Part shown: piece after piece, positions 52,489 to 61,756 of the stretch
Layout: each line of letters opens with the position of its first letter
Numbering within the stretch: position 1 is the stretch's first letter
Assembly: GCF_021261315.1 (NCBI RefSeq)
Contig: NZ_JAJSAX010000003.1
Span: 124,001-188,000, forward strand
Length of the DNA stretch: 64,000 nucleotides
Reading direction: 5' to 3'
From: Epilithonimonas sp. JDS
GTDB taxonomy: Bacteria > Bacteroidota > Bacteroidia > Flavobacteriales > Weeksellaceae
The notes under the pieces: generated by a model
Database searches by the model: none
Told to the model about the DNA's origin: nothing
Seen by the model: only the letters and a program-made list of their open reading frames with translations
Made by a program: the position numbers and the translations under genes

Positions 52489-52517
52489 CAAAAATACTAA
52501 GATTCTAGGGAATCAAA
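52489..52517 (-). promoter_or_regulatory. Promoter of aguB-aguA (TTTG, 17 bases, TATTTTTG)
   Basis: On the minus strand TTTG (52517-52514) and TATTTTTG (52496-52489) are separated by 17 bases, an almost ideal Bacteroidota sigma-A promoter. The -7 element lies 15 bases before the aguB ATG. Confidence 0.7.
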
Positions 52518-52612
52518 AATCCAACCAAAAGATTTAGGCTCATATTTCAAAAAATTAATTTGTCCATTGGCAATTTCTATCCGATTAAACCTTTAAATTT
52601 AGAGTAAAATCT

Positions 52613-52620
52613 TACCTTTG
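52613..52620 (+). promoter_or_regulatory. -7 element (TACCTTTG) of the thioesterase
   Basis: TACCTTTG fits TAnnTTTG and lies 25 bases before the ATG at 52646. Confidence 0.5.
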
Positions 52621-52645
52621 CACCATCTTAAAACAGTACAGAGTC

Positions 52646-53068
52646 ATGATGAATTACCACACCAGAAAATGGATCAAACCGGAAGACCTTAATCCTAATC
52701 ATTCGCTTTTCGGAGGGAGATTGCTTCAATGGATTGATGAAGAGGCAGCGCTGTATGCCATTATTCAATTGGAAAATTCTAGGACAGTTACCAAATATAT
52801 CTCGGAAATCAATTTTGTGAGTTCAGCAAAACAAGGCGATATCATTGAGATAGGAATCGAAGCGGTTGAATTCGGGAGATCATCGCTAACATTGAGATGC
52901 GAGGTTAGAAATAAAATGACGCACCAGAAGATCATCACCATCGAAAGACTTGTTTTCGTAGCGTTGGACGAGGATGGAAATCCGAAACCGCACGGGAAAA
53001 CAACAATCGAATATGTAGAAGATAGATTGAATGTCAAAAATACATCTGAAGGAAATCAACCATTATAA
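52646..53068 (+). CDS. Acyl-CoA thioesterase, hotdog fold (YciA/ACOT type)
   Basis: This 140-residue protein shows the hotdog-fold acyl-CoA hydrolase pattern: HSLFGGRLLQWIDEEAALYA (helix with the catalytic Asp/Glu), then FVSSAKQGDIIEIG and RSSLTLRCEVRN. Related enzymes release free CoA from medium- and long-chain acyl-CoAs. It has a second Met codon immediately after the first, so the start could be one codon later. It is monocistronic, with a terminator after the stop. Confidence 0.9.
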   Translation: MMNYHTRKWIKPEDLNPNHSLFGGRLLQWIDEEAALYAIIQLENSRTVTKYISEINFVSSAKQGDIIEIGIEAVEFGRSSLTLRCEVRNKMTHQKIITIERLVFVALDEDGNPKPHGKTTIEYVEDRLNVKNTSEGNQPL

Positions 53069-53074
53069 AATCTA

Positions 53075-53104
53075 TAGAATCTAATATTAGGTTCTATTTT
53101 TTTT
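53075..53104 (+). terminator. Terminator after the thioesterase
   Basis: TAGAATCT and the facing GGTTCTA pair around TAATATTA, followed by eight T. It begins 7 bases after the stop. Confidence 0.75.
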
Positions 53105-53181
53105 GATAGTTGCTGAAGTATAATCCCGTTCAGATTATTTTCTTTAAATTCGTGACGTTTATAAATTGATATTTTGATATA

Positions 53182-55317
53182 ATGAAAAGAAAAATTCTTC
53201 TATCAGCCCTACTTCTTCCGGCTGTTATGGCTTTTGGCCAGCAATACGGCGGAATGTGGATCCCAACGGAACTTAATGAAAAAGAAATGAAAAGTCTGGG
53301 GATGAAAATTTCCGCAAAAGATATTTTCAATCCGGATAAAGCGAGTATCAAAGATGCCGTGGTGCAATTTGATGGCGGTTGTACGGCTGAAGTGATTTCT
53401 CCAAAAGGACTTTTATTAACCAATCATCATTGTGGTTATGACAACATCCAGGCGCACTCTACGGTTGAGAATGACCTTCTTACCAACGGTTTCTGGGCAA
53501 AAGATATGACCGGAGAATTGCCAAATCCAGGTGTAACAGTTGATTTCATCACCGACATCAAAGAAGTTACGGCTCAGATCCTTCCAGGGACGGAAAACCT
53601 TACCGGAGCTGATCTGACTAAGAAAATCAATGAAAATATTGAGGCTTATAAAAAAGTTCAGAAAACGGAATCTTACCAGACGATTTCTGTAAGATCGATG
53701 TATTACGGGAATAAGTTTTATGCTTACGTGATCGAGACTTTTAAAGATATTCGCCTTGTCGGAGCACCGCCATCAGCGATCGGAAAATACGGTTCTGACA
53801 CAGACAATTGGGTTTGGCCGAGACATACCGGAGATTTCTCGATGTTCAGAATTTATGCTGATAAAAACAACAAACCGGCTGAATATTCCAAAGACAATAT
53901 TCCGTACACACCGAAACATTTCCTTCCGATTTCTGTAAAAGATAAGAAAGAGGACGATTTCACTTTTGTATTTGGTTTCCCTGGAAGAACAACGGAGTAT
54001 TTGCCAGCAATTGCAGTGGAAAAGATTATGAAAGAAACCGATCCTGCAATGATTGCTGTGCGTGATGTAGCTTTGAAAACATTGGATGAGAAGATGAGAA
54101 TCAATCCTGCAACGAAGATTCAGTATGCGTCTAAATATGCGAGAGTTGCCAACTATTGGAAAAAATGGATCGGCGAAGTAGAAGGTCTTAAAAAATCAAA
54201 TGCGGTTGAGAAGAAAAAGCAGTACGAGCAAACTTTGATCTCAAAAAATCCAGCCATCAAGCCAACAATTGATCAGCTCAATCAAAAATATAACGAACAG
54301 GCGCCTTACAATCTTCACAAAGCTTATTATTCCGAAATTGTAAGAAATTCTGAAACTTTTACCTTGGCTGGAATCTATTCCAACTACATCCAAAGCTACG
54401 AAGCCGGAAAAATGGATGCAAAAAATCTTGAAGCTTTGAAAGCCAGACTGACGGAGCTTTACAAAGATTACGATGCGGAACTGGACGCAAAAGTGACAGC
54501 TAAAGTTTTGGCACTCTACGCTGACAAAACGCCTCCTCAGTTTTTGCCAAAAGATTTTGGACAGCTTAAAGATGTCAATAAAAATCTTGGAATGATGGAA
54601 AATGTTTCCAAAGCATCGATCATTACAGGAAGAGGAAATATGAACGGCGTGAAAGCAACGGATGTCAACAAATTCTTCACAGATCAAAAAACGCTGGTAG
54701 AAAATCTTAAAAAAGATCCATTCGTTCAGATGTACGGTTCTTTCAAAAGTTCTTATTTGGCGACAACAGATGCGAAAGTCAATGCTCTTCAAACTGATAT
54801 TGATGCTTTGCAAAAGAAATTTATGGCACAGCAAATGGAAACGGATAAAGACCGCAAATTCTTCCCGGATGCCAATTCGACTTTGCGTGTGACCTACGGA
54901 CAGGTGAAAGGTTCAGAGCCAAGAGATGCTGTCTCTTACGGTTACCAGACGCACTTGGCGGGCGTGATGGAAAAATATATCCCTGGAGATTATGAATTCG
55001 ATTTGCCTAAAAAACTAATCAGCCTGTACAACTCCAAAGATTATGGTGTTTATAAAGATAAAACAGGCGATGTTCCAGTGAATTTTACGGCGACCAACCA
55101 CACAACTGGCGGTAACTCTGGAAGTCCTGCTTTGGATGCTTACGGAAACCTAATCGGTCTCAACTTCGACAGACAATGGGAAGGCACGATGAGCGACATC
55201 AACTATGATCCAAAATTGTGCAGAAATATTATGGTAGACACCAAATATATCTTATTCGTGATTGATAAATATGCAGACTCAAAATGGCTGTTGAACGAGA
55301 TGAAGATCGTGAAATAA
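53182..55317 (+). CDS. S46-family dipeptidyl-peptidase, DPP11 type
   Basis: This 711-residue secreted serine peptidase removes dipeptides from the N-termini of peptides in the periplasm. A signal peptide ends near FGQ. The triad is His83 (TNHHCGYDN), Asp218 (WPRHTGDF) and Ser646 (GGNSGSPAL). Eighteen residues after Ser646 lies Arg664 (NFDRQWE). In Porphyromonas enzymes the equivalent position is Arg in DPP11 (prefers Asp/Glu at P1) and Gly in DPP7, so this is probably a DPP11. The length is usual. It should feed acidic dipeptides to the cell. Confidence 0.92.
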   Translation: MKRKILLSALLLPAVMAFGQQYGGMWIPTELNEKEMKSLGMKISAKDIFNPDKASIKDAVVQFDGGCTAEVISPKGLLLTNHHCGYDNIQAHSTVENDLLTNGFWAKDMTGELPNPGVTVDFITDIKEVTAQILPGTENLTGADLTKKINENIEAYKKVQKTESYQTISVRSMYYGNKFYAYVIETFKDIRLVGAPPSAIGKYGSDTDNWVWPRHTGDFSMFRIYADKNNKPAEYSKDNIPYTPKHFLPISVKDKKEDDFTFVFGFPGRTTEYLPAIAVEKIMKETDPAMIAVRDVALKTLDEKMRINPATKIQYASKYARVANYWKKWIGEVEGLKKSNAVEKKKQYEQTLISKNPAIKPTIDQLNQKYNEQAPYNLHKAYYSEIVRNSETFTLAGIYSNYIQSYEAGKMDAKNLEALKARLTELYKDYDAELDAKVTAKVLALYADKTPPQFLPKDFGQLKDVNKNLGMMENVSKASIITGRGNMNGVKATDVNKFFTDQKTLVENLKKDPFVQMYGSFKSSYLATTDAKVNALQTDIDALQKKFMAQQMETDKDRKFFPDANSTLRVTYGQVKGSEPRDAVSYGYQTHLAGVMEKYIPGDYEFDLPKKLISLYNSKDYGVYKDKTGDVPVNFTATNHTTGGNSGSPALDAYGNLIGLNFDRQWEGTMSDINYDPKLCRNIMVDTKYILFVIDKYADSKWLLNEMKIVK

Positions 55318-55337
55318 ATTAATTTCAAAATAAATAC

Positions 55338-55375
55338 AGCTTTGCCAAAGATGATTATCTTTGGCAAAGCTTTTT
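55338..55375 (+). terminator. Rho-independent terminator after the DPP11-type gene
   Basis: A 15-bp perfect stem (AGCTTTGCCAAAGAT with ATCTTTGGCAAAGCT) and 4-base loop is followed by five T. Its end lies only three bases before the ATG of the deacetylase gene. Confidence 0.92.
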
Positions 55376-55378
55376 CCA

Positions 55379-56398
55379 ATGAGTTTTAAAACCAAATTTT
55401 TTAGACTTTCAAATCCAATTACTAAGACTATTTCTTTCGAGAAATTTTCTCAGAAACTGTCTTTTCACGATTTGATTTTGGTTTACCATTTGGTTTCGGA
55501 TCAGGACGTGAAGCACGTCAAACATTTGTTTCATTACCGCTCTGCAAAACAATTTGAAAACGATCTTGATTTTCTTCTCAGGCATTTCGAATTTGTCGAC
55601 TGGAATACTTTTTTGAAAAACAAAATTGAAAAAGTTAAAACTAAAAAACCAACCATTTTTCTGACTTTTGATGATGGCTACAGTGAGTTTTACGATGTTA
55701 TCGTTCCCATTCTCAAGCGCAAAGGAATCTACGCCGTCAACTTTATCAATCCGAAATTCATTGATAATAAGGAATTGATGTGGCGAAATAAAGCCAGCTT
55801 AATCGTTTCTGAAGTCAAAGAAAACAGAGCGCTTCAAAATAAAATTTCAGAATTTCAAAATTTTGGGGATGACGTAAAAAACAATCTCAATTCGATTCTG
55901 AAAATTAATTTTAAAAATCAAAATCAGCTCAATGAAATTGCAGAATTTCTAGAAATTGATGTAGAAAATTATCTCAAAAAAAATCCGGTTTATCTTACTA
56001 CAGATCAATTATTCAAATTAAGGAATGATGGTTTCGGCATCAGTTCTCACGGCTGGGATCATCCGCTTTACAATCAGCTGTCATTGTCGGAACAATTAGA
56101 AAACACGCAGAAATCTTTAGATTTTATGGATCAAAATCAATTTTTGACCGACACTTTTGCATTTCCTTTCACTGATCATTTGGTGACTAACAAATTCTTT
56201 GATTCTATTTTCAGTCATAATCCAGATTTGAAATTCACATTCGGAGCTGCAGGTCTCAAACTCGATTCTTACGCTAAAAATTTGCAGAGAATCCCGATCG
56301 AAATTGGAAATTACTCAGCAGAAGAAATTCTGAAAAATGAGATTTTCTATTACCAATTATTAAAGAAATTCAATAAAAATATGATTATCAGAAGCTGA
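55379..56398 (+). CDS. Polysaccharide deacetylase family protein (NodB homology)
   Basis: This 339-residue protein shows the NodB motifs: FLTFDDGYSEFY with Asp98-Asp99 (motif 1) and SSHGWDHP with His224 and His228 (motif 2). These bind the metal and act in removing acetyl or formyl groups from sugars. It has no evident signal peptide, so it may work on a cytosolic, lipid-linked glycan. The start at 55379 (MSFKTKFFRLS) follows a terminator closely; upstream in-frame TTG codons lie inside the hairpin and are unlikely. Confidence 0.87.
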   Translation: MSFKTKFFRLSNPITKTISFEKFSQKLSFHDLILVYHLVSDQDVKHVKHLFHYRSAKQFENDLDFLLRHFEFVDWNTFLKNKIEKVKTKKPTIFLTFDDGYSEFYDVIVPILKRKGIYAVNFINPKFIDNKELMWRNKASLIVSEVKENRALQNKISEFQNFGDDVKNNLNSILKINFKNQNQLNEIAEFLEIDVENYLKKNPVYLTTDQLFKLRNDGFGISSHGWDHPLYNQLSLSEQLENTQKSLDFMDQNQFLTDTFAFPFTDHLVTNKFFDSIFSHNPDLKFTFGAAGLKLDSYAKNLQRIPIEIGNYSAEEILKNEIFYYQLLKKFNKNMIIRS

Positions 56399-56424
56399 AA
56401 TGATGCTTTAAGTCCAGTCTTGCT

Positions 56425-56432
56425 TATCTTTG
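56425..56432 (+). promoter_or_regulatory. -7 element (TATCTTTG) of the GNAT-MepB unit
   Basis: TATCTTTG fits TAnnTTTG and lies 19 bases before the ATG at 56452. Confidence 0.5.
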
Positions 56433-56451
56433 TTGAAACTATTTTTCTGTG

Positions 56452-57519
56452 ATGAATATCGTCGGACTCAACAAGCAGCAACTCAAAGGATTTACAACTT
56501 CTGAAGATTTTCAAAAGTTTCCCTTTGCTCCGATTTCGAGTTTCAGAGAGATTTCTCACATTCACAATCCACGCGCCGGGGAAAATGACATTTTACTTTT
56601 TCTGGCTTATGATGACGATGAATTAGCAGGATATTTTGGAATCTTACCCGATGATTTAACACTGGCCAACGGCGAAAAAATTCATTTTGGCTGGCTCTCA
56701 ACCTTATTTGTAAGCGAGAATTTCCGCGGGATGAATATCGCACCGCAACTTCTTTTTGCAGCAGAAAAAGCCTATTCACAAAACCTCATTGTCACAGAGT
56801 TTACTCCAAGTGCAGAAAGGCTTTACCAAAAAATCGGAATGTTCGAAGACCTGCAGACTAAGAAAGCCATCCGATATTATTTCAAATCGAATCTGGCGGA
56901 GCTTTTGCCTTCGAAAAAAGAAGTTTATGAGAAGAACAAAAAATGGCTGAAACGTTTTGATAATCTCGTGAATATTTTTATTCCTTATTTGGGCAAAAAT
57001 AAAAATCACCTTTACAAAATTTCGAAAAGCACAGATCAGAATCTGGAAAAATTCATTTCCAGACAACAGAAAAATCCGATTGGAAGAGGTGCGCAAGAGT
57101 TCCATTGGATGCTGGATTTTCCGTGGCTATCCACAGAAAAAGAACAGCCCAATTATCTTTTTTCTTCCTTTTCAAAAACGTATGATATGTTTTGGGTTTC
57201 GGTTTATCAGAATCAGCAAATCGTGGCGGCAATGCTTTGCTCTGTGAGAAATGGACATTTGAAAGTGCTTTATTATTTCGGAAATTTAAATCTTACTGCA
57301 GAGATATTACCGAAAATTATCAGGAAGTACAAAATCAAAATGATGACAATCTATGACGATGCACTCAATTCTGCAATAGCAAAAACCAAAACACCGAAAG
57401 CGCTTTACAAACGACCTTTGGAACGAAAATATATGATTCACAAAGCGTTCAGAAAAAAACTGGGCAAAGATTTCGATTTTAATTTTACAGACGGAGACGG
57501 CGATTTTTCTTTTACTTAA
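56452..57519 (+). CDS. GNAT family N-acetyltransferase, long form
   Basis: This 355-residue protein has a GNAT domain near the N-terminus (residues about 25-150): the acidic DDDELAGYFGILP, then HFGWLSTLFVSENFRGMNIAPQLL (acetyl-CoA loop R-G-M-N-I-A) and ERLYQKIGMFE. The C-terminal 200 residues form a second, GNAT-like region with SVYQNQQIVAAMLC and ends in YMIHKAFRKKLGKDFDF. The start could also be the GTG codon just before. It is followed without gap by the mepB gene. Substrate unknown. Confidence 0.8.
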   Translation: MNIVGLNKQQLKGFTTSEDFQKFPFAPISSFREISHIHNPRAGENDILLFLAYDDDELAGYFGILPDDLTLANGEKIHFGWLSTLFVSENFRGMNIAPQLLFAAEKAYSQNLIVTEFTPSAERLYQKIGMFEDLQTKKAIRYYFKSNLAELLPSKKEVYEKNKKWLKRFDNLVNIFIPYLGKNKNHLYKISKSTDQNLEKFISRQQKNPIGRGAQEFHWMLDFPWLSTEKEQPNYLFSSFSKTYDMFWVSVYQNQQIVAAMLCSVRNGHLKVLYYFGNLNLTAEILPKIIRKYKIKMMTIYDDALNSAIAKTKTPKALYKRPLERKYMIHKAFRKKLGKDFDFNFTDGDGDFSFT

Positions 57520-58029
57520 ATGATGATTAAAGAAATAGCGGCGTTAAACGACTTGGTTTTCAGACCTTTAAATTTGGAAATATCTGAACTGACTCCCGAC
57601 CCGGAATGTGAAGATTATCTTGGTTTTAATTTCAAAATCAATCAAACCAAAATCAAATTCAGAAAATCAAAACTGACGCCTAAAAAAGTCGGGCAATTCG
57701 TAACGTTTTGGAAGCGAGATCCGGATGGAAAAACTGTTCCATTTGACATCAATGATGATTTCGATTGTTATATGATCTGTATTGAGGAAAATATGAATTC
57801 AGGACTTTTCATTTTTCCCAAGACCGTTTTAGAAAAGGAAAATTTGATTTCAAGCGACGTGAAAACCGGAAAACGAGGTTTCAGAATTTATGCAGACTGG
57901 CATTTCCCAAACAGCAGGCAAGCTGAGAAAACCAAACTTTGGCAAGCTGAATTCTTTATAAATTTTTCAGATAACGAAACTATGATTTGCGAAAAATTCA
58001 AAAAAATCTTCAATTCTAAAAGTCAATAG
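57520..58029 (+). CDS. mepB: MepB-family protein
   Basis: This 169-residue protein fits MepB, named for its place in the Staphylococcus aureus mepRAB multidrug operon; its biochemical job is unknown. Family hallmarks seen are KIKFRKSKLTPKKVGQFVTFWKRDPDG, VPFDINDDFDCYMIC, GLFIFPKTVL, GKRGFRIYADWHF and RQAEKTKLWQAEFFI. Here it is not beside a MATE pump but starts directly after a GNAT gene, so the two are translated together. It is cytoplasmic and has no metal motifs I can see. Confidence 0.88.
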   Translation: MMIKEIAALNDLVFRPLNLEISELTPDPECEDYLGFNFKINQTKIKFRKSKLTPKKVGQFVTFWKRDPDGKTVPFDINDDFDCYMICIEENMNSGLFIFPKTVLEKENLISSDVKTGKRGFRIYADWHFPNSRQAEKTKLWQAEFFINFSDNETMICEKFKKIFNSKSQ

Positions 58030-58047
58030 AAACTAAGATCAATACCT

Positions 58048-58055
58048 TATCTTTG
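58048..58055 (+). promoter_or_regulatory. -7 element (TATCTTTG) of the DEAD-box helicase
   Basis: TATCTTTG fits TAnnTTTG and lies 17 bases before the ATG at 58073. Confidence 0.5.
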
Positions 58056-58072
58056 CAGCAAATCAATATTTT

Positions 58073-59215
58073 ATGTCATTCGAGTCGTTAGGATTATCAA
58101 GCAATATCATCAGTTCTGTCAAAAAATTAGGTTATCTGAAGCCGTTTCCAATCCAGGAGCAGGCGATTCCCGTGATTTTGCAGGGAAAAGATCTGATGGG
58201 AATTGCACAAACCGGCTCGGGAAAAACGGCTTGTTTTGTAATGCCTATCTTGGAAAAACTTCAAAATGCTGAAATTAAAAAAGATCGTAACGTTCACGTA
58301 TTGATATTGGTTCCGACGCGCGAATTGGCGATTCAGATCGATGAAGTTTTCCGGGCTTTCACAGATAACTTAAAGCGTGAAATCCGAACAATGGCTGTTT
58401 ACGGCGGTGTTTCCATCAATCCGCAAATGAAAGGAATGTTTGGTGTAGAAGTCTTGATTGCGACGCCAGGAAGATTGCTTGATTTGATTGACCACAATGC
58501 ACTCAGTGTCTCCGGAATCCGGCATTTGGTCATCGATGAGGCGGACAAAATGTTCCAACTAGGTTTCGGCGAGGAGATGAATAAGCTTTTCGGTCTGATG
58601 CCTGTGATGAAGCAGACGACTTTGTTTTCAGCTACTTTAGACGATAAAGTTTCCGAAATGAAGGAACGCCTTTCCATCAATCCAACTTTGATCGAAGTCA
58701 AAAAAGAAGAGGTGACAATCGATGATATCGAGCAGATCGCCTACCACGTTTCTCCAGAAAATAAAGGTCCATTTTTAAGATATTTGATCAAAGAAAAGAA
58801 AGTGGAAAAAGCGTTGATCTTTGTCTCTTCTACCCGATCTGCTGACAATCTGGTAGAAAAATTAAAGAAAAACAAAATCAAAGCCGTCGCCATCCACAGC
58901 CAGAAATCACAAGGTGCGCGCCGAAACAATCTTGAAGAATTCAAAGTGAACGGTGCTCAGATTTTGGTTGCCACAGATTTAATCGGTCGTGGAATCCACA
59001 TCGATGCTTTGCCTTGCGTCATTAATTACGAATTGCCCCGTTCGCCGTTAGATTACATCCACAGAATCGGAAGAACGGGTCGAGCAGGTGAAAAAGGAAC
59101 AGCTATTAATATTCTGACTGATGATGAACTGCAGCATTTCCGCGTAATTCAAAAGAAAATGGGCAAGAAAGTGACTTTACAAAGAACCGGAGATATTGAT
59201 CTGCACGGCTATTAG
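58073..59215 (+). CDS. DEAD-box RNA helicase, RhlE type
   Basis: This 380-residue helicase shows the Q motif (FPIQEQAIP), Walker A AQTGSGKT, PTRELAIQ, TPGRLLDLI, VIDEADKM (motif II), SATLDD (III), ATDLIGRGIH (V) and HRIGRTGRAGEKG (VI). It unwinds RNA using ATP, for example in ribosome assembly or cold stress. Lacking a long basic C-terminal tail, it is compact, like RhlE-type Bacteroidota helicases. It ends 3 bases before the convergent DUF5723 gene. Confidence 0.95.
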   Translation: MSFESLGLSSNIISSVKKLGYLKPFPIQEQAIPVILQGKDLMGIAQTGSGKTACFVMPILEKLQNAEIKKDRNVHVLILVPTRELAIQIDEVFRAFTDNLKREIRTMAVYGGVSINPQMKGMFGVEVLIATPGRLLDLIDHNALSVSGIRHLVIDEADKMFQLGFGEEMNKLFGLMPVMKQTTLFSATLDDKVSEMKERLSINPTLIEVKKEEVTIDDIEQIAYHVSPENKGPFLRYLIKEKKVEKALIFVSSTRSADNLVEKLKKNKIKAVAIHSQKSQGARRNNLEEFKVNGAQILVATDLIGRGIHIDALPCVINYELPRSPLDYIHRIGRTGRAGEKGTAINILTDDELQHFRVIQKKMGKKVTLQRTGDIDLHGY

Positions 59216-59218
59216 AAA

Positions 59219-60670
59219 TTACTTCTCACAATCACATTTCTGCCGTCTGTGCCGCTTCATTTCATTATCCCAAAACGGATAAAATTTGAGCGCAAGATAT
59301 ATATTGGCAGCTTTAAGATGATCGTGTTTAAATAAAAGCGGAAAGGCATTTTCACTGCCCAAAATCAAAGGACCGAGTCTTACATAACCGCCAAACTGCA
59401 CATTTTTATATTCAGATAAAGTAGTTGAAATCCCGTATCCAAAAGCTTCGTTTTGAATGGAATAATTTACATTCAAAAGATTGTTACGTTTAAGAGAATT
59501 TTCGAAAACCGGAACACGCTGAATCCAGTTCACATTCACAAAATGATGCACCTTGATTCGCTGGCTGTAATTGATATTAATGCTCGTCGGCAGTCCGATT
59601 TTGAAGCCGTATCCTGCAAACGATGCATTCTCATTCCCGTAAGCTTCCTGGCTCAGCAATTTCAGATATTGCTCTGGACTTTCAAATGCGACATCTTTAA
59701 AATTCGGATTATTCTGAAGCCAGATCGTATTGCCATTATTGTAAACATGATTGATGCCCTGCTTGAAATTCACAAAGCCCAAATCCAGAATATTAAGGGA
59801 AAATTTATAATTATACTCGTCTTCCCGCGGCTCTTTGTCCAACATTGCAATTCCCAAATCTAATCCCAAACCGGAACCATTCTGTCTGTAATCGTAGGTT
59901 TTAGTTTCGAAATTATAATTCGTGACGTAGCTCGCATCGATATTGTAATTGGAAGCGTAAATATTCCTGAGATCCGGATTTTCGCCAACTGCAGGCTCGC
60001 TGGAAGTGAGTTCTATATTATTGTGGCTGATGATATTTGCGGCATCAAGACCTATCTCATATTTCAGATTGAAGCCAAGAATCCAATGCTGATCTGAGTA
60101 AGGGAAAATCTCTGTTGAAGCATTCAATCCGATTTCACTCCAGTTCATCAAGTTGGTAGAAAAAGGTTTCATCTTGTAGTCCGAAGGCTGAAAAACCATT
60201 TCATTGGTATAACGCAGATAATTATCAAAATCCAAAACAGAACTTTGGGTTCTTAGACGGCTAAATAGCCCAAAAACATATTTTTTCTCCTTAATTTTTG
60301 CCGTCATAGCAAATGAAGGTCCCAAAACATCGGAAGCAACTAGAAGATTCGCTTTTTCTTTGTTAAAAAAATCAAAGACATTAGGCGTATTTTCTCCAGT
60401 GATATTTTTCTTTGGATTTGCAGATTTTATTTCTGATTTGATCAAGCCTAAAATACTCTGTTTTGAAATATAAGCGTAATCATTTTGGATAAAAAGATCC
60501 GCAGAAATAAGATTGACATCCCAGGGATTGGAGTTCAGAAATGGCTGTGTAGGCGACAAAACAGCAGAATTGATGCCGCTGTAACTGTCGTTGGAAAATG
60601 TCAAATTATTCTGAGCTGTTATTTTGCAAAAACAGAAAATCAGCAGACAAAAACCAAATAATTTTAACAT
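59219..60670 (-). CDS. DUF5723-like outer membrane protein
   Basis: This 483-residue protein has a signal peptide (MLKLFGFCLLIFCFCKITAQ) and a pattern of amphipathic beta strands ending in aromatic residues, typical of an outer-membrane barrel. Family-like elements are LNSNPWDVNLISADLFIQND and the long run of GYGFKIGLP, VNVNWIQRVPV and GYVRLGPLILG strands. It resembles DUF5723 proteins, known from Bacteroidota surfaces but of unknown function. The C-terminus carries a basic, Cys-bearing tail (RRQKCDCEK). It is convergent with the helicase gene. Confidence 0.8.
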   Translation of the reverse strand: MLKLFGFCLLIFCFCKITAQNNLTFSNDSYSGINSAVLSPTQPFLNSNPWDVNLISADLFIQNDYAYISKQSILGLIKSEIKSANPKKNITGENTPNVFDFFNKEKANLLVASDVLGPSFAMTAKIKEKKYVFGLFSRLRTQSSVLDFDNYLRYTNEMVFQPSDYKMKPFSTNLMNWSEIGLNASTEIFPYSDQHWILGFNLKYEIGLDAANIISHNNIELTSSEPAVGENPDLRNIYASNYNIDASYVTNYNFETKTYDYRQNGSGLGLDLGIAMLDKEPREDEYNYKFSLNILDLGFVNFKQGINHVYNNGNTIWLQNNPNFKDVAFESPEQYLKLLSQEAYGNENASFAGYGFKIGLPTSININYSQRIKVHHFVNVNWIQRVPVFENSLKRNNLLNVNYSIQNEAFGYGISTTLSEYKNVQFGGYVRLGPLILGSENAFPLLFKHDHLKAANIYLALKFYPFWDNEMKRHRRQKCDCEK

Positions 60671-60722
60671 CTAATTACCAAAGTCAATATAAAACTAAGA
60701 TATATAGAAAATATTGTTTAAA

Positions 60723-61727
60723 TCAATGAATGTTTGCGTAATTTTCGCTTGCTTTTTTTAACGTGCTGATTATCCGATGTTTTAATTTTCTCGGAGCCAA
60801 AACTGTGATAAAATCGCCCAATCCTAGAATCATTCTTTCCAGTTCAAAATTAAGCTGAACGCAGATTTTGAAAGTCGTTCCCGTTTCATCCTCTTCCATA
60901 ATCTCCTGAGAATGATGAAAAGGCTTGGTTTTCACATAAGGCGTGTGCTTCGCAATCACTTTGAAAATAACATTTTGCGGACGTTGTGTTTCTGAAACGG
61001 TAACGCCGATCACTTCTCCAAAATATCGGTCAGAATTGAATTCTTTATCAACAAATTCCATTTTTTCTTCAATTAGAATCTCCTCAATTCTGTCCAAAGC
61101 CAATGTCATAATGCTGCCTTTGTGAAAACAGATCAGAAACCAGCGGTTGTTATATTCTTTCAGCAGTTGTGGATGAACAATGTATTGATTGGATTCTCTC
61201 GCTTTGAAACTTTTGTATTTAATATTCAAAACCTTTTTATTCAAAATACTTTCGTACAAGATGTCAATATGCTCCAACCCTTTCAACTGCTCATTTTTAT
61301 CCAGATGAATGATGGATTTTTGAGTCGTCGACTGTATTGAATCTTCCAGTTTTTGAATCACTCCATTCATCTCTTTGAACATCGAAAAATCTTTGAATTG
61401 CTTCAGGATCTGCACCGCATTGTTCATCGCCTTCAAATCGTTTTCATTGACTGAGATCTGATGGATGCTGTATTCCGGATCACTGTACCGATAAAATCTT
61501 CTTTCATAAACCTCGATTGGCGCTTCGTAGCCGAACTTCTCACTTCGCATATTCTGCAGATCGAGCTGAACGGTTCGTTTGCTCACAAAAGATTCTTTGC
61601 CCTCAAATTCAAACAAAGCTTCGGAACATTCTTCCATCAGATCTTCCAAAGTATATTTTTTGTACTTGTTCTTCAGACATTTGTCCAGAGTTTTGTATCG
61701 GATCAAAGCGTTTTTGTTGGATGACAT
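60723..61727 (-). CDS. WYL-domain transcriptional regulator
   Basis: This 334-residue protein has an N-terminal helix-turn-helix (RYKTLDKCLKN, YTLEDLMEECSEAL, then SKRTVQLDLQNM) and a C-terminal WYL domain (about residues 150-330; NNRWFLICFHKG, RIEEILI). WYL proteins bind nucleic-acid-like ligands or second messengers and often control defence or DNA-damage genes. It lies upstream in coordinates of the HopJ / helicase genes but on the same minus strand, downstream of them in transcription. A link is possible but unproven. Confidence 0.88.
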   Translation of the reverse strand: MSSNKNALIRYKTLDKCLKNKYKKYTLEDLMEECSEALFEFEGKESFVSKRTVQLDLQNMRSEKFGYEAPIEVYERRFYRYSDPEYSIHQISVNENDLKAMNNAVQILKQFKDFSMFKEMNGVIQKLEDSIQSTTQKSIIHLDKNEQLKGLEHIDILYESILNKKVLNIKYKSFKARESNQYIVHPQLLKEYNNRWFLICFHKGSIMTLALDRIEEILIEEKMEFVDKEFNSDRYFGEVIGVTVSETQRPQNVIFKVIAKHTPYVKTKPFHHSQEIMEEDETGTTFKICVQLNFELERMILGLGDFITVLAPRKLKHRIISTLKKASENYANIH

Positions 61728-61756
61728 TTGAATTTATTTACAAGTTATATTAGTTA

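Noticed and set aside
54241..54834. A long antisense frame (197 codons) within the DPP11 gene
   Set aside because: It is a by-product of codon bias in the sense gene; the product is rich in Cys, Phe and Ile without domain pattern.
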